Source: Asticcacaulis sp. YBE204
GTDB taxonomy: Bacteria > Pseudomonadota > Alphaproteobacteria > Caulobacterales > Caulobacteraceae
Reading direction: 5' to 3'
Assembly (NCBI RefSeq): GCF_000495855.1
Contig: NZ_AWGF01000001.1
Span: forward strand, 62,001-126,000
Length of the DNA stretch: 64,000 nt
A model generated the notes under the pieces. The model saw only the letters and a list, made by a program, of their open reading frames with translations, had not been told where the DNA came from and searched no databases. Every line of letters starts with the position of its first letter. Position 1 is the stretch's first letter. Position numbers and translations under genes: made by a program. Of the stretch, positions 38,850 to 47,892 are shown in pieces.

Positions 38850-39536
38850 ATGTCCTTGCCCGCAGATCCCCGCATTATCGTCGCCCTCGATGAGCCCGAT
38901 CTGGAATCGGCGCGGGCTTTGGTCGCGCGGCTGGGCGATCACGTCAGCTTCTACAAGATCGGCCTGACCCTGCTCGGCAAGGGCGGTTATGCGCTGGTCG
39001 AGGAACTGGGCGCGCAGGGTAAGGCGGTGTTTCAGGACTGGAAACTGCACGATATCGGCGCGCAGGTCGAAGGCGCGGCACAGGCCATATCCTCAGGCGT
39101 CTGCGACATGCTGACGGTCCATGCCGAACCTCAGGTCATGGCGGCGGCGGTCAAGGGGCGGGTGGGCAACACCAAGCTTTTAGGCGTGACGGTGATGACC
39201 AGCCTGACCCAGGCACATCTCGATGAAATGGGCTACGGCATGGCGCTGGAAGACCTCGTCAAGCGCCGCGTCGATCAGGCGGTCGAAGCGGGGATGGACG
39301 GCGTGGTGGCCAGCCCGCACGAAGCGGCGATGATCCGCGCCCGCGTGCCGTCTGAGTTCCTGATCGTGACGCCGGGGGTGCGCCCAGGCTGGGCCGACGC
39401 CAACGATCAGCAGCGCATCGCGACGCCTGCCGATGCGATCCGCAATGGAGCGTCGCATATGGTCATCGGTCGCCCGATCACCCGTGCCGCCGATCCGGTC
39501 GAAGCGGTGCAGAAGATATTGGCGGAGTTGGTATAG
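38850..39536 (+). CDS. pyrF: orotidine 5'-phosphate decarboxylase
   Basis: Last step of UMP synthesis, OMP to UMP. It has 228 residues from ATG 38850 (MSLPADPRIIVALDEP). KIGLTLL and the catalytic DxKxxD in FQDWKLHDIG near 62-68 are present, together with TPGVRPGW and the phosphate-binding IGRPIT. Its stop overlaps the GTG start of the following small gene. Confidence 0.97.
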   Translation: MSLPADPRIIVALDEPDLESARALVARLGDHVSFYKIGLTLLGKGGYALVEELGAQGKAVFQDWKLHDIGAQVEGAAQAISSGVCDMLTVHAEPQVMAAAVKGRVGNTKLLGVTVMTSLTQAHLDEMGYGMALEDLVKRRVDQAVEAGMDGVVASPHEAAMIRARVPSEFLIVTPGVRPGWADANDQQRIATPADAIRNGASHMVIGRPITRAADPVEAVQKILAELV

Positions 39537-39787
39537 TGCTTACGCGCTATTGGTTCACGTTCGAGCCGACAGAAGAGCTGTCAATATTAAATCTTGGTTG
39601 TGGCGTTACGGCCTATACGGAAGCGGACGCCTTAAGTATCATCAGCCAAATCGTTTTTCCTGTTTTCGGTGCACGAAGAGTAAAAACGGTTGTCCCTGAT
39701 ATAGACGTCAGAACCTTGGATGAGTATCACGTACGCCCCAATATGAATGCGCCCGATGTAAAGGGTGTCTGGTTTCCCAAGCTTTAA
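39536..39787 (+). CDS. small hypothetical protein coupled to pyrF
   Basis: An 83-residue protein. It starts with GTG 39536, whose G is the last base of the pyrF stop, so translation is probably coupled. The sequence (RYWFTFEP, LGCGVTAYTEADALSII, ENVDVRT-like DIDVRTLDEYHVRPNM, KGVWFPKL) resembles a set of short bacterial hypothetical proteins that I know only from memory and cannot name. Its stop overlaps that of the converging SDHAF4 gene by 3 bases. Confidence 0.65.
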   Translation: MLTRYWFTFEPTEELSILNLGCGVTAYTEADALSIISQIVFPVFGARRVKTVVPDIDVRTLDEYHVRPNMNAPDVKGVWFPKL

Positions 39788-40020
39788 AAATCTACCGCGA
39801 TGCCCTTGCGTTCCCAGTCGCCGTAGCGCGTGGGTTCAGGGCCGCTGGGGCCACCTTCCTCGATGGCTTTCAGGCGTTCGACTTCGGCCTGAGCGCGACG
39901 TTGTTCGGCCTCGGCGAGGGCGCGCTGGGCGGCAGGCGTCAGAATCTTCGCAGGCACCTCGATTTTTTCTTCCGATTCAAACGATTGCGGGACGGATTCG
40001 TCGTGATTTTCGGATGACAT
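39784..40020 (-). CDS. succinate dehydrogenase assembly factor 4 family protein (DUF1674)
   Basis: A 78-residue protein. The C-terminal stretch GGPSGPEPTRYGDWERKGIAVDF is the diagnostic DUF1674/SDHAF4 motif, which in mitochondria and Alphaproteobacteria helps mature the flavinated SdhA subunit. The N-terminal half is charged and helical (AAQRALAEAEQRRAQAEVERL). It is often found near rsmB and htpX in Alphaproteobacteria, as here. It is divergent from htpX across 96 bp. Confidence 0.92.
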   Translation of the reverse strand: MSSENHDESVPQSFESEEKIEVPAKILTPAAQRALAEAEQRRAQAEVERLKAIEEGGPSGPEPTRYGDWERKGIAVDF

Positions 40021-40116
40021 CTTTGTAATCGCCTTAAATTCAACGCGGATATTCCTATATCTAGGCGCATGGGTTGATCTTCACAACCCGCAACTTTTTA
40101 TGGAGCTTACACCCCG

Positions 40117-41034
40117 ATGAACCCGTTCAAGACCTTTATGCTACTGGCAGGGATGACCGCGCTGTTCGGCGTGATCGGTCTGGCTATCGGCGGGCCTGCG
40201 GGTATGCTGATCGCGCTGGGCCTTGCCTTGGCCATGAACGCCTTCGCCTACTGGAATTCCGACAAGATGGTTCTGAAGGCCTATCAGGCCGAGCCCGTCG
40301 ATCCGCGTCAGGCCACCGGCCTGATCCGCAACTACTACGACGATATCGCCGAGATGAGCCAGCGCGCGGGCCTGCCCATGCCGGCGGTTTACATCATCCA
40401 TAACGATCAGCCGAACGCCTTCGCTACAGGGCGTAACCCGCAAAACGCCGCCGTGGCCGCGACGACAGGCCTTCTGCGCGCGCTGGACCGGGCGGAAATT
40501 CGTGGCGTTATGGCGCACGAACTGGCTCACGTGAAGAACCGCGACACCCTGACCATGACGGTCACCGCGACGATCGCCGGTGCGATATCGTCTCTGGCCA
40601 ACTTCGCCATGTTCTTTGGGGCGGGCAACAGCGATGACGAGGATGGCATCAACCCGATCGCCGCGATCCTGATGGCGATTTTGGCACCCATAGCGGCCAT
40701 GCTGGTTCAGATGGCCATTTCGCGGACGCGCGAATACGAGGCCGACAAGCTGGGTGGCGAAATCTGCGGCGATCCGGAAAGTCTGGCCCGCGCCTTGCGC
40801 AAGATCGAGACCTTCGCGCACGGCATCCCCAACCACGAAGCCGAGCGCAATCCGGCCTCGGCGCATATGTTCATCATCAACCCGCTGTCGGGCCGCCGGA
40901 TGGATAACCTGTTCTCGACCCATCCGGCTACGGACAATCGCGTTCGGGCGCTGATGGATCTGGCCGTGCGCATGGGCGGGCGCGGCAAGAGCGCGTCGGG
41001 TGGCTTTACGAGCGTGCCGACAACGCCGAACTAA
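40117..41034 (+). CDS. htpX: membrane zinc metalloprotease HtpX
   Basis: M48 protease of the inner membrane that degrades misfolded membrane proteins. The 305 residues have two N-terminal membrane helices ([20 protein letters not shown] and [17 protein letters not shown]), the zinc site HELAH near 134-138, two further helices and the third ligand in REYEAD near 204. [11 protein letters not shown] at the C-terminus is typical. The zinc site is complete. GGAG lies 12 bp before the ATG. A palindromic repeat follows. Confidence 0.96.
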   Translation: MNPFKTFMLLAGMTALFGVIGLAIGGPAGMLIALGLALAMNAFAYWNSDKMVLKAYQAEPVDPRQATGLIRNYYDDIAEMSQRAGLPMPAVYIIHNDQPNAFATGRNPQNAAVAATTGLLRALDRAEIRGVMAHELAHVKNRDTLTMTVTATIAGAISSLANFAMFFGAGNSDDEDGINPIAAILMAILAPIAAMLVQMAISRTREYEADKLGGEICGDPESLARALRKIETFAHGIPNHEAERNPASAHMFIINPLSGRRMDNLFSTHPATDNRVRALMDLAVRMGGRGKSASGGFTSVPTTPN

Positions 41035-41050
41035 GCTGAGCGAAACAGTT

Positions 41051-41135
41051 GGGGTGAGGGACTTTTGCTGCTATAGGGCCCCCTCACCCTAACCCTCTCC
41101 CCAAAAAACAAGTGAAGAATGGGGGGCGAGGGGAT
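41051..41135. repeat. partial CCCTCACCC/GGGTGAGGG palindromic repeat
   Basis: GGGGTGAGGG (41051-41060) and CCCTCACCCTAACCCTCTCCCC (41081-41102) are inverted, with GGGGGCGAGGGG further on. The blocks match the larger element at 52347-52463. It lies between htpX and rsmB. Confidence 0.65.
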
Positions 41136-41159
41136 TTTCACAGCATCTTAGAGTAAGAT

Positions 41160-42566
41160 ATGTCCCTCCCGCCCAAAAAGCCGACCTTCAAAAAACCTGC
41201 GTTCAAAAAAGCCCCGTTCAAAAAGCCGCCTACCGGTGACCGGCCCATCAAGGCCCCGAAACCTGCGCCGGATGAGTCGATGGACAACGATATCGGCCTC
41301 AATGCCCGTCTGGGCGCGCTGAAGCTGATCGAGGCGGCACTCGACCACCGCGGCGGCTTCGACGAAGCGGGGTCCACCGCGGAATTCCTCCAACTGTCGG
41401 ACAGCGAGCGCGCCTTTGCCCGCGCTTTGGCGCTGCTGGTGCTGCGCCGTCTGGGGCACCTCGACCACATCATCCATAACAAGACCCAGAAGATGCCGCC
41501 CGAAGCCGTCCGCGCCCTGTTGCGCATCGGCATGGCGCAGATATTCTTCATGCAGGTGCCTGACTTCGCCGCCGTTTCGACCACCGTCAAGATCGCTGAA
41601 CGCGACAACAAGACCCGTCCGTTCAAGGGCCTGATCAACGCCATCCTGCGCGGCCTGATCCGCGAAGGCGGCCTGCGCGACGTTAATCCGAAGAAGCTGA
41701 TGCCCGACTGGCTGTGGCAGCGCTGGCTGCAAACCTATGGCGAGGATAATGTCGCTGCCATGGCCAATGTCCTGACCGAGGAACCGGCGACCGACCTCAG
41801 CTTCCGTAATAGCGCCGACCGCGACCGTCTACTGGAGAAGCTGGAAGGCGAGGCTATTGGCGAACTGAATATGCGTTCAGGCCTGCGCGGCGATCTGCGC
41901 CACTGGGCCGAATATGAAGACGGCCTGTGGTGGGTGCAGGATATCGCCGCCGCCACGCCGGTCAATCTGCTCGGCGACCTGACCGGCAAGACCGCGCTCG
42001 ATGTCTGCGCGGCACCGGGCGGCAAGACGCTGCAACTGGTGGCGAAGGGCGCGTCGGTGGTGGCCATCGACCGCTCGAAAAACCGCCTCAAGCGCGTCGA
42101 GGAAAACCTCAAACGTCTCGGCATGACCGCCGAAATCCACAATGCCGACGCGGCCTCGTTCGATGATCCGCGGACCTTCGACGTGGTGCTGGTCGATGCG
42201 CCCTGTTCGGCGACCGGCACCTATCGCCGTCAGCCGGACGTGCTGTGGGGGTCGAAACCCGCCGATGTCGCCAAGCTGGCCGACGTGCAGCACCGGCTGT
42301 TGGATGCTTTGGCCGATCGGGTCGCCCCGGACGGTGACCTTGTCTACTGTACCTGTTCGCTGGAGCGCGAGGAGGGTGAAACGCAGATTCTCGCCTTCCT
42401 GCGCCGGAACAAGGCCTTTACGCTGGTCAAACATACTCCCGATCAGCACCCGGATATTCCCGCCGCCTCAATTGCGCCCGAAGGCTGGTTGAGATTGCTG
42501 CCGCATCAGCGTAAGGGAGGTCAGGACGGGTTCTTCATCGCCCACCTCAAGCGCAATCCAGTTTAA
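41160..42566 (+). CDS. rsmB: 16S rRNA (cytosine-C5) methyltransferase, RsmB/Sun family
   Basis: SAM-dependent m5C methyltransferase acting on 16S rRNA. The 468 residues begin with an unusually basic tail of FKKP repeats (1-30), followed by a NusB-like helical domain (about 45-185, LQLSDSERAFARAL) and the Rossmann methyltransferase: DVCAAPGGKTLQL (SAM), DAPCSATGTYRRQPD with motif IV Cys near 347, and YCTCSLEREEGE with the catalytic Cys near 397. rpe follows after 10 bp, in an operon with the heparinase-family gene. Confidence 0.95.
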   Translation: MSLPPKKPTFKKPAFKKAPFKKPPTGDRPIKAPKPAPDESMDNDIGLNARLGALKLIEAALDHRGGFDEAGSTAEFLQLSDSERAFARALALLVLRRLGHLDHIIHNKTQKMPPEAVRALLRIGMAQIFFMQVPDFAAVSTTVKIAERDNKTRPFKGLINAILRGLIREGGLRDVNPKKLMPDWLWQRWLQTYGEDNVAAMANVLTEEPATDLSFRNSADRDRLLEKLEGEAIGELNMRSGLRGDLRHWAEYEDGLWWVQDIAAATPVNLLGDLTGKTALDVCAAPGGKTLQLVAKGASVVAIDRSKNRLKRVEENLKRLGMTAEIHNADAASFDDPRTFDVVLVDAPCSATGTYRRQPDVLWGSKPADVAKLADVQHRLLDALADRVAPDGDLVYCTCSLEREEGETQILAFLRRNKAFTLVKHTPDQHPDIPAASIAPEGWLRLLPHQRKGGQDGFFIAHLKRNPV

Positions 42567-42576
42567 AGTTACGCCC

Positions 42577-43236
42577 ATGACGACGCCCCTGATCTGTCCC
42601 TCCATCCTCGCCTCGGATTTCTCGAAACTGGGCGAAGAGGTCCGCGCCATCGATGAAGCGGGGGCCGACTGGATCCACATCGACGTCATGGACGGCCACT
42701 TCGTGCCGAACGTCACCATCGGGCCGGACGTCGTGAAATCCTTGCGTCCGCATACGCAGAAGACCTTCGACGTTCATCTGATGGTGGCGCCGGTCGATCC
42801 GTTCCTCGAAGCCTTCCGCCATGCCGGGGCCGACATCATGAGTGTGCATCCGGAATCGGGACCGCACCTGCACCGGACCCTTCGTCAGATTCGTCACCTC
42901 GGGGCCAAGGCAGGGGTCGTACTCAATCCGGCGACGCCGCTGGAGGGGCTGGAATGGATCATGGACGATCTCGACCTGATCCTGATCATGAGCGTCAATC
43001 CGGGCTTCGGCGGGCAGAGCTTCATCGACACGCAACTGCGTAAGATCGAGACCGTGCGTCAAAAGCTCGACGCGCTGGGCCACCCGGCGATCCTTCAGGT
43101 CGATGGCGGGGTCAATCTGCAAAACGCCGCGGCGTGTGTGTCTGCCGGGGCAACGGCGCTGGTTGCCGGGACCGCCGTCTTCAAGGGCGGGCCGTCGGCC
43201 TATGCGTCCAATATCCAGACCCTGAAAGGCCTGTAA
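42577..43236 (+). CDS. rpe: ribulose-phosphate 3-epimerase
   Basis: Pentose-phosphate enzyme that interconverts ribulose-5-P and xylulose-5-P. This 219-residue TIM barrel has the metal-binding His and Asp in HIDVMDGHFVPN, HLMVAPVD and MSVNPGFGGQSF, the catalytic Asp in VDGGVN and the phosphate-binding VAGTAVFKG. All landmarks are present. It sits 10 bp after rsmB and 4 bp before the heparinase-family gene. Confidence 0.98.
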   Translation: MTTPLICPSILASDFSKLGEEVRAIDEAGADWIHIDVMDGHFVPNVTIGPDVVKSLRPHTQKTFDVHLMVAPVDPFLEAFRHAGADIMSVHPESGPHLHRTLRQIRHLGAKAGVVLNPATPLEGLEWIMDDLDLILIMSVNPGFGGQSFIDTQLRKIETVRQKLDALGHPAILQVDGGVNLQNAAACVSAGATALVAGTAVFKGGPSAYASNIQTLKGL

Positions 43237-43240
43237 CTAA

Positions 43241-44974
43241 ATGCAGGCCTACGAGCAGCCCATCGCCATTGCCGGTCAGGTCGTGCCGCGTGCGCCGTGG
43301 TGGCGGGTGGTGCGGGCCTGGGCGCGGCGTCAGATCGCCGCCGAGGTCTACGGGATGCCGGGCTACGGCCTGACGCTCAAGGGGCCGTCGATCGAAGGCT
43401 TCATCGCCGCCCCGCACGAAATCCGCCCGGCGGTCGCCACGACCGGCAAGGCGATGATGGCGGGCCGCTATACGCTCGGTGGCGCGCGGATGAGCATTCA
43501 GGGCTCCGGCGACCCATGGAATCGCCCGTCGCCGACGCGGTCGTTCGCCATCGAATTGCACCGTTTCTGCTGGCTGCGCCACCTGCTGACCCAGGGCGAG
43601 GACGGCGTCAAGGAAGGCCTGCGCCTGTTCCTCCTGTGGGAAAAAACCTTCCGCACCTGGACGCCGTTCGTCTGGTCGCAGGAAGTCATGGCGCGCCGCC
43701 TGATCAATCTGAGTATTTTTGCCCGCCGTCTGGCCGCCTATGCGTCCGAGGACGAGGCGCAGATTCTGGCGCGCTCGATGGCCGAACAGACGCGGCAATT
43801 GTGGCGTCTGCCGCGGCATCTGGCGTGGTACACGCAAAAGGCTACGGCGCTGGTGCTGGTCGGCTGCGTGTTGTCGGGTCACGTCGGCGACCGGATGCGC
43901 AAGAAGGGTTTGCGTATCCTGCCCAAGGCGCTGAAACGCGCCATCATGGCCGACGGCTCGCACGCCTCGCGCAGTCCGCAGGCCGGGCTGGAACTGCTCT
44001 ATGACCTGCTGCTGATCGAAGACGCGCTCAATCAGCGCGGTCTGGCCATCCCGGAATATCTCGAAGTCGCCATCGAGCGCCTGAGCCGTTTCGTGCGCAC
44101 CCTGTCGCATCCCGACGGCTCGCTGTGCGCCTTTCAGGGCGGCGAGTCGGTGGACGGCGACTCCGTGGCCCCGGCGCTGCTGCACGAGGACAAGCGGCCA
44201 CTGGCCCTGTCGAACCTGCCGCTGTCGCTGGAACACGGGCGTTATCACCGGATGCTGGGGCGCTCGCTTAGTGTGTTCGTAGATGCGGGTGAGCCGAAGC
44301 CCGGTGTGCTGGGTTACGGGGCTTGCGACCACCCGATGAATTTCGAGGTCTCCGGCGGACGCGACAAGCTGTTCGTCACCCCCGGCTGGTCGTCGTCGCA
44401 GTCCGATCAGCACGGCTTCCGCGTGGTGTCGGCGTCCAACAGCCTGACCATCGGCGAAGGCGTCATCCTCAGCCCGATAACCGGCAAGTTCGGCGAACTG
44501 CTGCACTTCACGCTGGAAGGTCTGCGCTATCGCATCCGCTCGCGCCGCATCGAATCCGACGATTCCGGCTCGCTGCTGGAGATGGAACACGAAGGCTGGC
44601 GGCCGCAGTTCGGCCTCAAGCACGAGCGTCGCCTCTATGTCGATCCGGGCCGCGACGAACTGCGCGGCGAGGAAAAACTGATCCCCGTCGAGCCGAAAAA
44701 AGAGCTGGCGGCGTCCGCGCCCTATGCGCTGCGGTTCCTGCTGCATCCGGAGGTTCAGGCGTCTCTGGCGCGCGACAAGCGCTCGATCCTGCTGCGCGGT
44801 CCCGGCGGGCGCGGCTGGTGGCTCAGGCACGACGCGAAGGAGGTGGTCATCGAAGAGTCGGCGGTGTTCGACAAGGGCCTGCCGAAGAAGTCGACGACCC
44901 TGTGCCTGCGCGGGATTTGTCGTCTGGATACGCCCACACGCATCCGCTGGAAGCTGTCCCCGGCGGAGGGGTAG
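43241..44974 (+). CDS. heparinase II/III family protein
   Basis: A 577-residue protein. The N-terminal 300 residues form an all-helical toroid (DPWNRPSPTRSFAIELHRFCWL, LINLSIFARRLAAY) and the C-terminal part is the heparinase II/III beta-sandwich (GGRDKLFVTPGW, GFRVVSASNSLTIG). No signal peptide is visible, unlike true secreted heparinases. In Alphaproteobacteria a protein of this type is commonly encoded between rsmB/rpe and purH; its substrate is not established and may be an envelope polysaccharide. purH is not seen here. It closes the rsmB-rpe operon. Confidence 0.88.
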   Translation: MQAYEQPIAIAGQVVPRAPWWRVVRAWARRQIAAEVYGMPGYGLTLKGPSIEGFIAAPHEIRPAVATTGKAMMAGRYTLGGARMSIQGSGDPWNRPSPTRSFAIELHRFCWLRHLLTQGEDGVKEGLRLFLLWEKTFRTWTPFVWSQEVMARRLINLSIFARRLAAYASEDEAQILARSMAEQTRQLWRLPRHLAWYTQKATALVLVGCVLSGHVGDRMRKKGLRILPKALKRAIMADGSHASRSPQAGLELLYDLLLIEDALNQRGLAIPEYLEVAIERLSRFVRTLSHPDGSLCAFQGGESVDGDSVAPALLHEDKRPLALSNLPLSLEHGRYHRMLGRSLSVFVDAGEPKPGVLGYGACDHPMNFEVSGGRDKLFVTPGWSSSQSDQHGFRVVSASNSLTIGEGVILSPITGKFGELLHFTLEGLRYRIRSRRIESDDSGSLLEMEHEGWRPQFGLKHERRLYVDPGRDELRGEEKLIPVEPKKELAASAPYALRFLLHPEVQASLARDKRSILLRGPGGRGWWLRHDAKEVVIEESAVFDKGLPKKSTTLCLRGICRLDTPTRIRWKLSPAEG

Positions 44975-44978
44975 CCCG

Positions 44979-45016
44979 GTCACGGACCCTGCACCCGTAA
45001 CGAGGAGCCTGACGGG
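44979..45016. repeat. GGTC-acg-GACC gene-end dyad
   Basis: GGTCACGGACCCTGCACCC followed by GTAACGAGGAGCC begins 5 bp after the heparinase-gene stop. The same pair of blocks, GGTC-cga-GACCCTGCACCC and TAACGGGGAGCC, lies right after the rpsA stop (31303-31337). The rest of the gap to 45150 has no gene. Confidence 0.65.
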
Positions 45017-45150
45017 CTGAATTCAAATCATACTCCCCCGATTTACGGGCCGTATTGGACGAAGTGGAAGCGACGAGTCAGAGGAAGCTCGCATAAGAGT
45101 CATGAGCCCTCACTACCACACCTCAGCGCTTTAAGCGCCTTATGCGGCCC

Positions 45151-45921
45151 TCATTTCGTATGGCTGACGACGGAAAATAGTTCGAACCGCTCCTTGCCCA
45201 TCTGCCACATCTCGATGCGCACGGACTTTTCCTCGAACGTCAGCATATTGAACCCCTGCGGCTGCTTGCGGATGCGCGTCGACATGGCGGTCGAGGCACA
45301 GACGAACAGGGTAGTATGGCCCCCGGTCAGGCGCGTCTCGACATAGGCGTGGTGCTGGTGTCCGGCCAGAACGATATCGATCTTCGTTTCATCTATGGTT
45401 TTCAGCAGCTTGTCGGCATTGAACACCGTGATGTCGAGGGGAAAGTCCTTCGGATTGAGGAGAGGATGATGCACGGTCAGCAACCGCCAGGGCGCGGTCG
45501 AGGTGGCAAAGGTCTCGGTGAGATCGTGGCATTGTGCGGCGCTGATCGAACCATAGGCCCAGTTCGTCGCCGGCAGGATCATGCGCGCGCTGTTGATGCC
45601 CTTGATATCGACCAGATCGCTGCGCAGGACCGGGTTCATGTCTTCGCGCAGGTACTTTTTGTATCGTCGCCACGGGGCGATGAAACGCATGATATCCATG
45701 CCGGGCAGGTCGTGATTGCCGGGGATCATGAACACCGGCATGGGCAGAAGATTGAAAAAGTCGCGCGCCTCGACGAATTCCACGGTCAAGGCGTGCTGGG
45801 TTATGTCGCCGCTGACCAGCACCAGATCGGGTTTGGCCTCCAACAGTTGCGCCAGCAGGGTTTCGGTGATGCGACGGTCATGGGCGCCGAAATGCAGGTC
45901 CGAAATGTGGGCGATCTTCAT
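45151..45921 (-). CDS. calcineurin-like metallophosphoesterase
   Basis: A 256-residue phosphoesterase. The dinuclear-metal ligands are ISDLHFG (Asp8, His10), VSGDIT (Asp39), PGNHD (68-71), TVHHP and GHQHH near 190, which is the full calcineurin-like set. It resembles the CpdA/Icc and lipid-headgroup hydrolase groups, but the substrate cannot be chosen. Its ATG overlaps the stop of the lipid-kinase gene (ATGA), so a kinase and a phosphatase are made together, which suggests linked substrates. Confidence 0.9.
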   Translation of the reverse strand: MKIAHISDLHFGAHDRRITETLLAQLLEAKPDLVLVSGDITQHALTVEFVEARDFFNLLPMPVFMIPGNHDLPGMDIMRFIAPWRRYKKYLREDMNPVLRSDLVDIKGINSARMILPATNWAYGSISAAQCHDLTETFATSTAPWRLLTVHHPLLNPKDFPLDITVFNADKLLKTIDETKIDIVLAGHQHHAYVETRLTGGHTTLFVCASTAMSTRIRKQPQGFNMLTFEEKSVRIEMWQMGKERFELFSVVSHTK

Positions 45922-46829
45922 ATATGCGCCCCCTTCGGCACCAGCAGGTGAACGTGACGAGCTTTCAGCGTGAATTCAAGTGGCGTCGGCATCTTGACGA
46001 CTTCGCCGTCGATGGAGACCAGCTGTTTCTTGTGACCACTCCATAGCTTGATCTTCTTGGCAAATATTTCCTTGAGATCGGGGTCTTTCAGCCAGTGCCC
46101 GAACAGCAGGCTGGTCACGAAACGCAGATGCGAGGCGCGGGTCTTGGTTGTGGAAATATAGGCGGCCAGTTCGCCGCCCTGCAAACTGACGCGCTTGAAA
46201 TTGTTCTGGGTCAGCAGTGTTGAATCGGCAAAACGGTTGATCGAGACGACCACCGCCGGGGAACGGAACTTGGTCATCTTGCCGTCGATATCGAGCACGA
46301 TGCGCTCGCTCTTGCGCTTTTCGAAATTGTCGATGACGAAGAAAAACAACTGCGGAATCAACAGCATGATATTGGTACCGCGGTTCTTTTCGCGATAGAC
46401 CGAGGCCTGAGGCATGGTGCCGATCGAGGCGCAGCACAGGAACATATGGCCGTTGACGAAACCGGCGTCCATCGCCGTTTCCTCGAACTCGCCCGCATAG
46501 GCGGTAAGGGCCTCAGACAGGGTGTTGATCGACAGGTCCTTGGCCAGCAGGTTCATCGTCCCGAACGGCAGGACACCGAAGGCTTTTTGGGTGTGTTTGG
46601 ACAGATATTCCGCGCTCGACAGCAGCGTGCCGTCGCCCCCGCCGACCAGCAGGGGCGCCTCGTCCTCGCTGAAGCGCTTGAGATTGGCCTCCATGTCGTC
46701 GGGTTCGCTGAAACACAGCTCCTTAAGCGCGATGCCGGACGATTCGACGGCGCTTTCTATGGCCGGTTGTCCCAGATTCAGGACGGTCCCGGCCTTGCCG
46801 TTGATGAGGATATTGAATGCGTTGCCCAT
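45918..46829 (-). CDS. diacylglycerol/sphingolipid kinase family protein
   Basis: It has 303 residues from ATG 46829 (MGNAFNILINGKAG); the frame is open 9 codons upstream. The N-terminal NILINGKAGT and the nucleotide-binding GGGDGTLL at 63-70 are the family's hallmarks, followed by VLPFGTMNLLAKDL. The C-terminal beta-sandwich ends in QLVSIDGEVV. No membrane helix is seen. It could phosphorylate diacylglycerol, a ceramide or another lipid alcohol. Its stop overlaps the phosphoesterase start by 4 bp. The glucokinase-like gene lies 52 bp upstream on the same strand. Confidence 0.9.
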   Translation of the reverse strand: MGNAFNILINGKAGTVLNLGQPAIESAVESSGIALKELCFSEPDDMEANLKRFSEDEAPLLVGGGDGTLLSSAEYLSKHTQKAFGVLPFGTMNLLAKDLSINTLSEALTAYAGEFEETAMDAGFVNGHMFLCCASIGTMPQASVYREKNRGTNIMLLIPQLFFFVIDNFEKRKSERIVLDIDGKMTKFRSPAVVVSINRFADSTLLTQNNFKRVSLQGGELAAYISTTKTRASHLRFVTSLLFGHWLKDPDLKEIFAKKIKLWSGHKKQLVSIDGEVVKMPTPLEFTLKARHVHLLVPKGAHI

Positions 46830-46881
46830 GCCTCCGATGTGCCGGGCAAGGTGCAAAGATTCAATGTGTGGGTACTAGAGT

Positions 46882-47826
46882 TTACCTGAACAGGGTCGTC
46901 AAACCGATCAGTTCCAGATCGGCGGTGCGCGTCAGATAGACGGGAATGTCCTGCATATAGGCCGTCAGTCGTCCCTTGTCGGTAAAGCGCGCCTCGAAGG
47001 CTTTCCAGTCGATCAGTTCGCCGATCAACTCAAGCAATTCGCCCGACAGATAGACCCCACTGCGCGCCCCCAGCATCAGGGCCGTGTCGGACGCCATAGC
47101 CGCCAGCCATCCCTGACACAGGCTGATCGCCTCCGTGGCCCGCGCGTCGCCGATATGGGCCAGGGCCACCACCTCGGCGACATTGACGCGGCGCGTGTCG
47201 CCCTCGTCGATCCGGCCAAGGCACTCATAGACTTCGGCCAGCCCGTTGATCGACGCCACGCGTTCGCGCGACACGTGGCCGTAGCGGGCCTCAAGAAGCG
47301 CGAAAACACTGGCCTCGCGGGGGCTGATGGTCGCCAGATCGGCGTGCCCACCTTCGCAGGGCAGGATGGTGGGATTGCCCAGATCGTCCTGCACGATGCC
47401 CGCGACCCCCAGACCGCGGCCCGAACCGATCAGCGCCTTGGTCAGGCCGTCTTCGCCGTCGCCGCCGCAGACCTTGATCACCTCGCTGTCGAACAGGCGC
47501 TCGACCGCCATGGCCCGCGACACGCAGTCATTGACGATGTGCAGACGCTGGATATTGAGCAGTTCGCGCAGATCCTTGCGCTCCATGCGGTAGCCGTGGT
47601 TCGGCATGGAAAAGCCACCCTCGACCTCCCAGCCGCAGGCCGACACCGCCGCCCCCAACAGGTCGGGGTTGTCGTGCGCGTCGAGAAAATCGACGACCGA
47701 ACCGTTGAATTCTTCGATGGATTTACAGGGGTAAAGGGTCGATACCTCTGGCCGCTCCCCCGGATGTGCCAGAGCTAGTTTCATATAGGCGCTATTCGAC
47801 AAGTCGCTCAAAAGAACGGATGCCAT
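46882..47826 (-). CDS. divergent glucokinase-family protein
   Basis: 314 residues with the frame of bacterial glucokinases: IVNDCVSRA with the catalytic Asp at 100, GSGRGLGVA at 134-142, PCEGGHADLA at 156-165 and GVYLSGELLELI near the end. The phosphate-1 loop D-I-G-G-T-N, expected at about residue 8, is replaced by SDLSNSAYM, so both glycines and the Thr are lost. This would harm ATP binding, and the protein may be a sugar-sensing regulator or a relaxed kinase rather than a true glucokinase. In Caulobacter the glycolytic glk sits with zwf/edd, not here. It is upstream of the lipid-kinase gene, 52 bp apart. Confidence 0.8.
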   Translation of the reverse strand: MASVLLSDLSNSAYMKLALAHPGERPEVSTLYPCKSIEEFNGSVVDFLDAHDNPDLLGAAVSACGWEVEGGFSMPNHGYRMERKDLRELLNIQRLHIVNDCVSRAMAVERLFDSEVIKVCGGDGEDGLTKALIGSGRGLGVAGIVQDDLGNPTILPCEGGHADLATISPREASVFALLEARYGHVSRERVASINGLAEVYECLGRIDEGDTRRVNVAEVVALAHIGDARATEAISLCQGWLAAMASDTALMLGARSGVYLSGELLELIGELIDWKAFEARFTDKGRLTAYMQDIPVYLTRTADLELIGLTTLFR

Positions 47827-47892
47827 AGGTGTTTCCCTCTGTAAGGCCCCGCCGGTTTCCGGTCTGGGGGTACGCTGCGGACAGGGCTCGAA

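Noticed and set aside
43181-44983. 600-codon open frame opposite the heparinase-family gene
   Set aside because: Arg/Gln/His-rich translation without domains. The plus-strand gene has clear family blocks and a 4-bp operon spacing.
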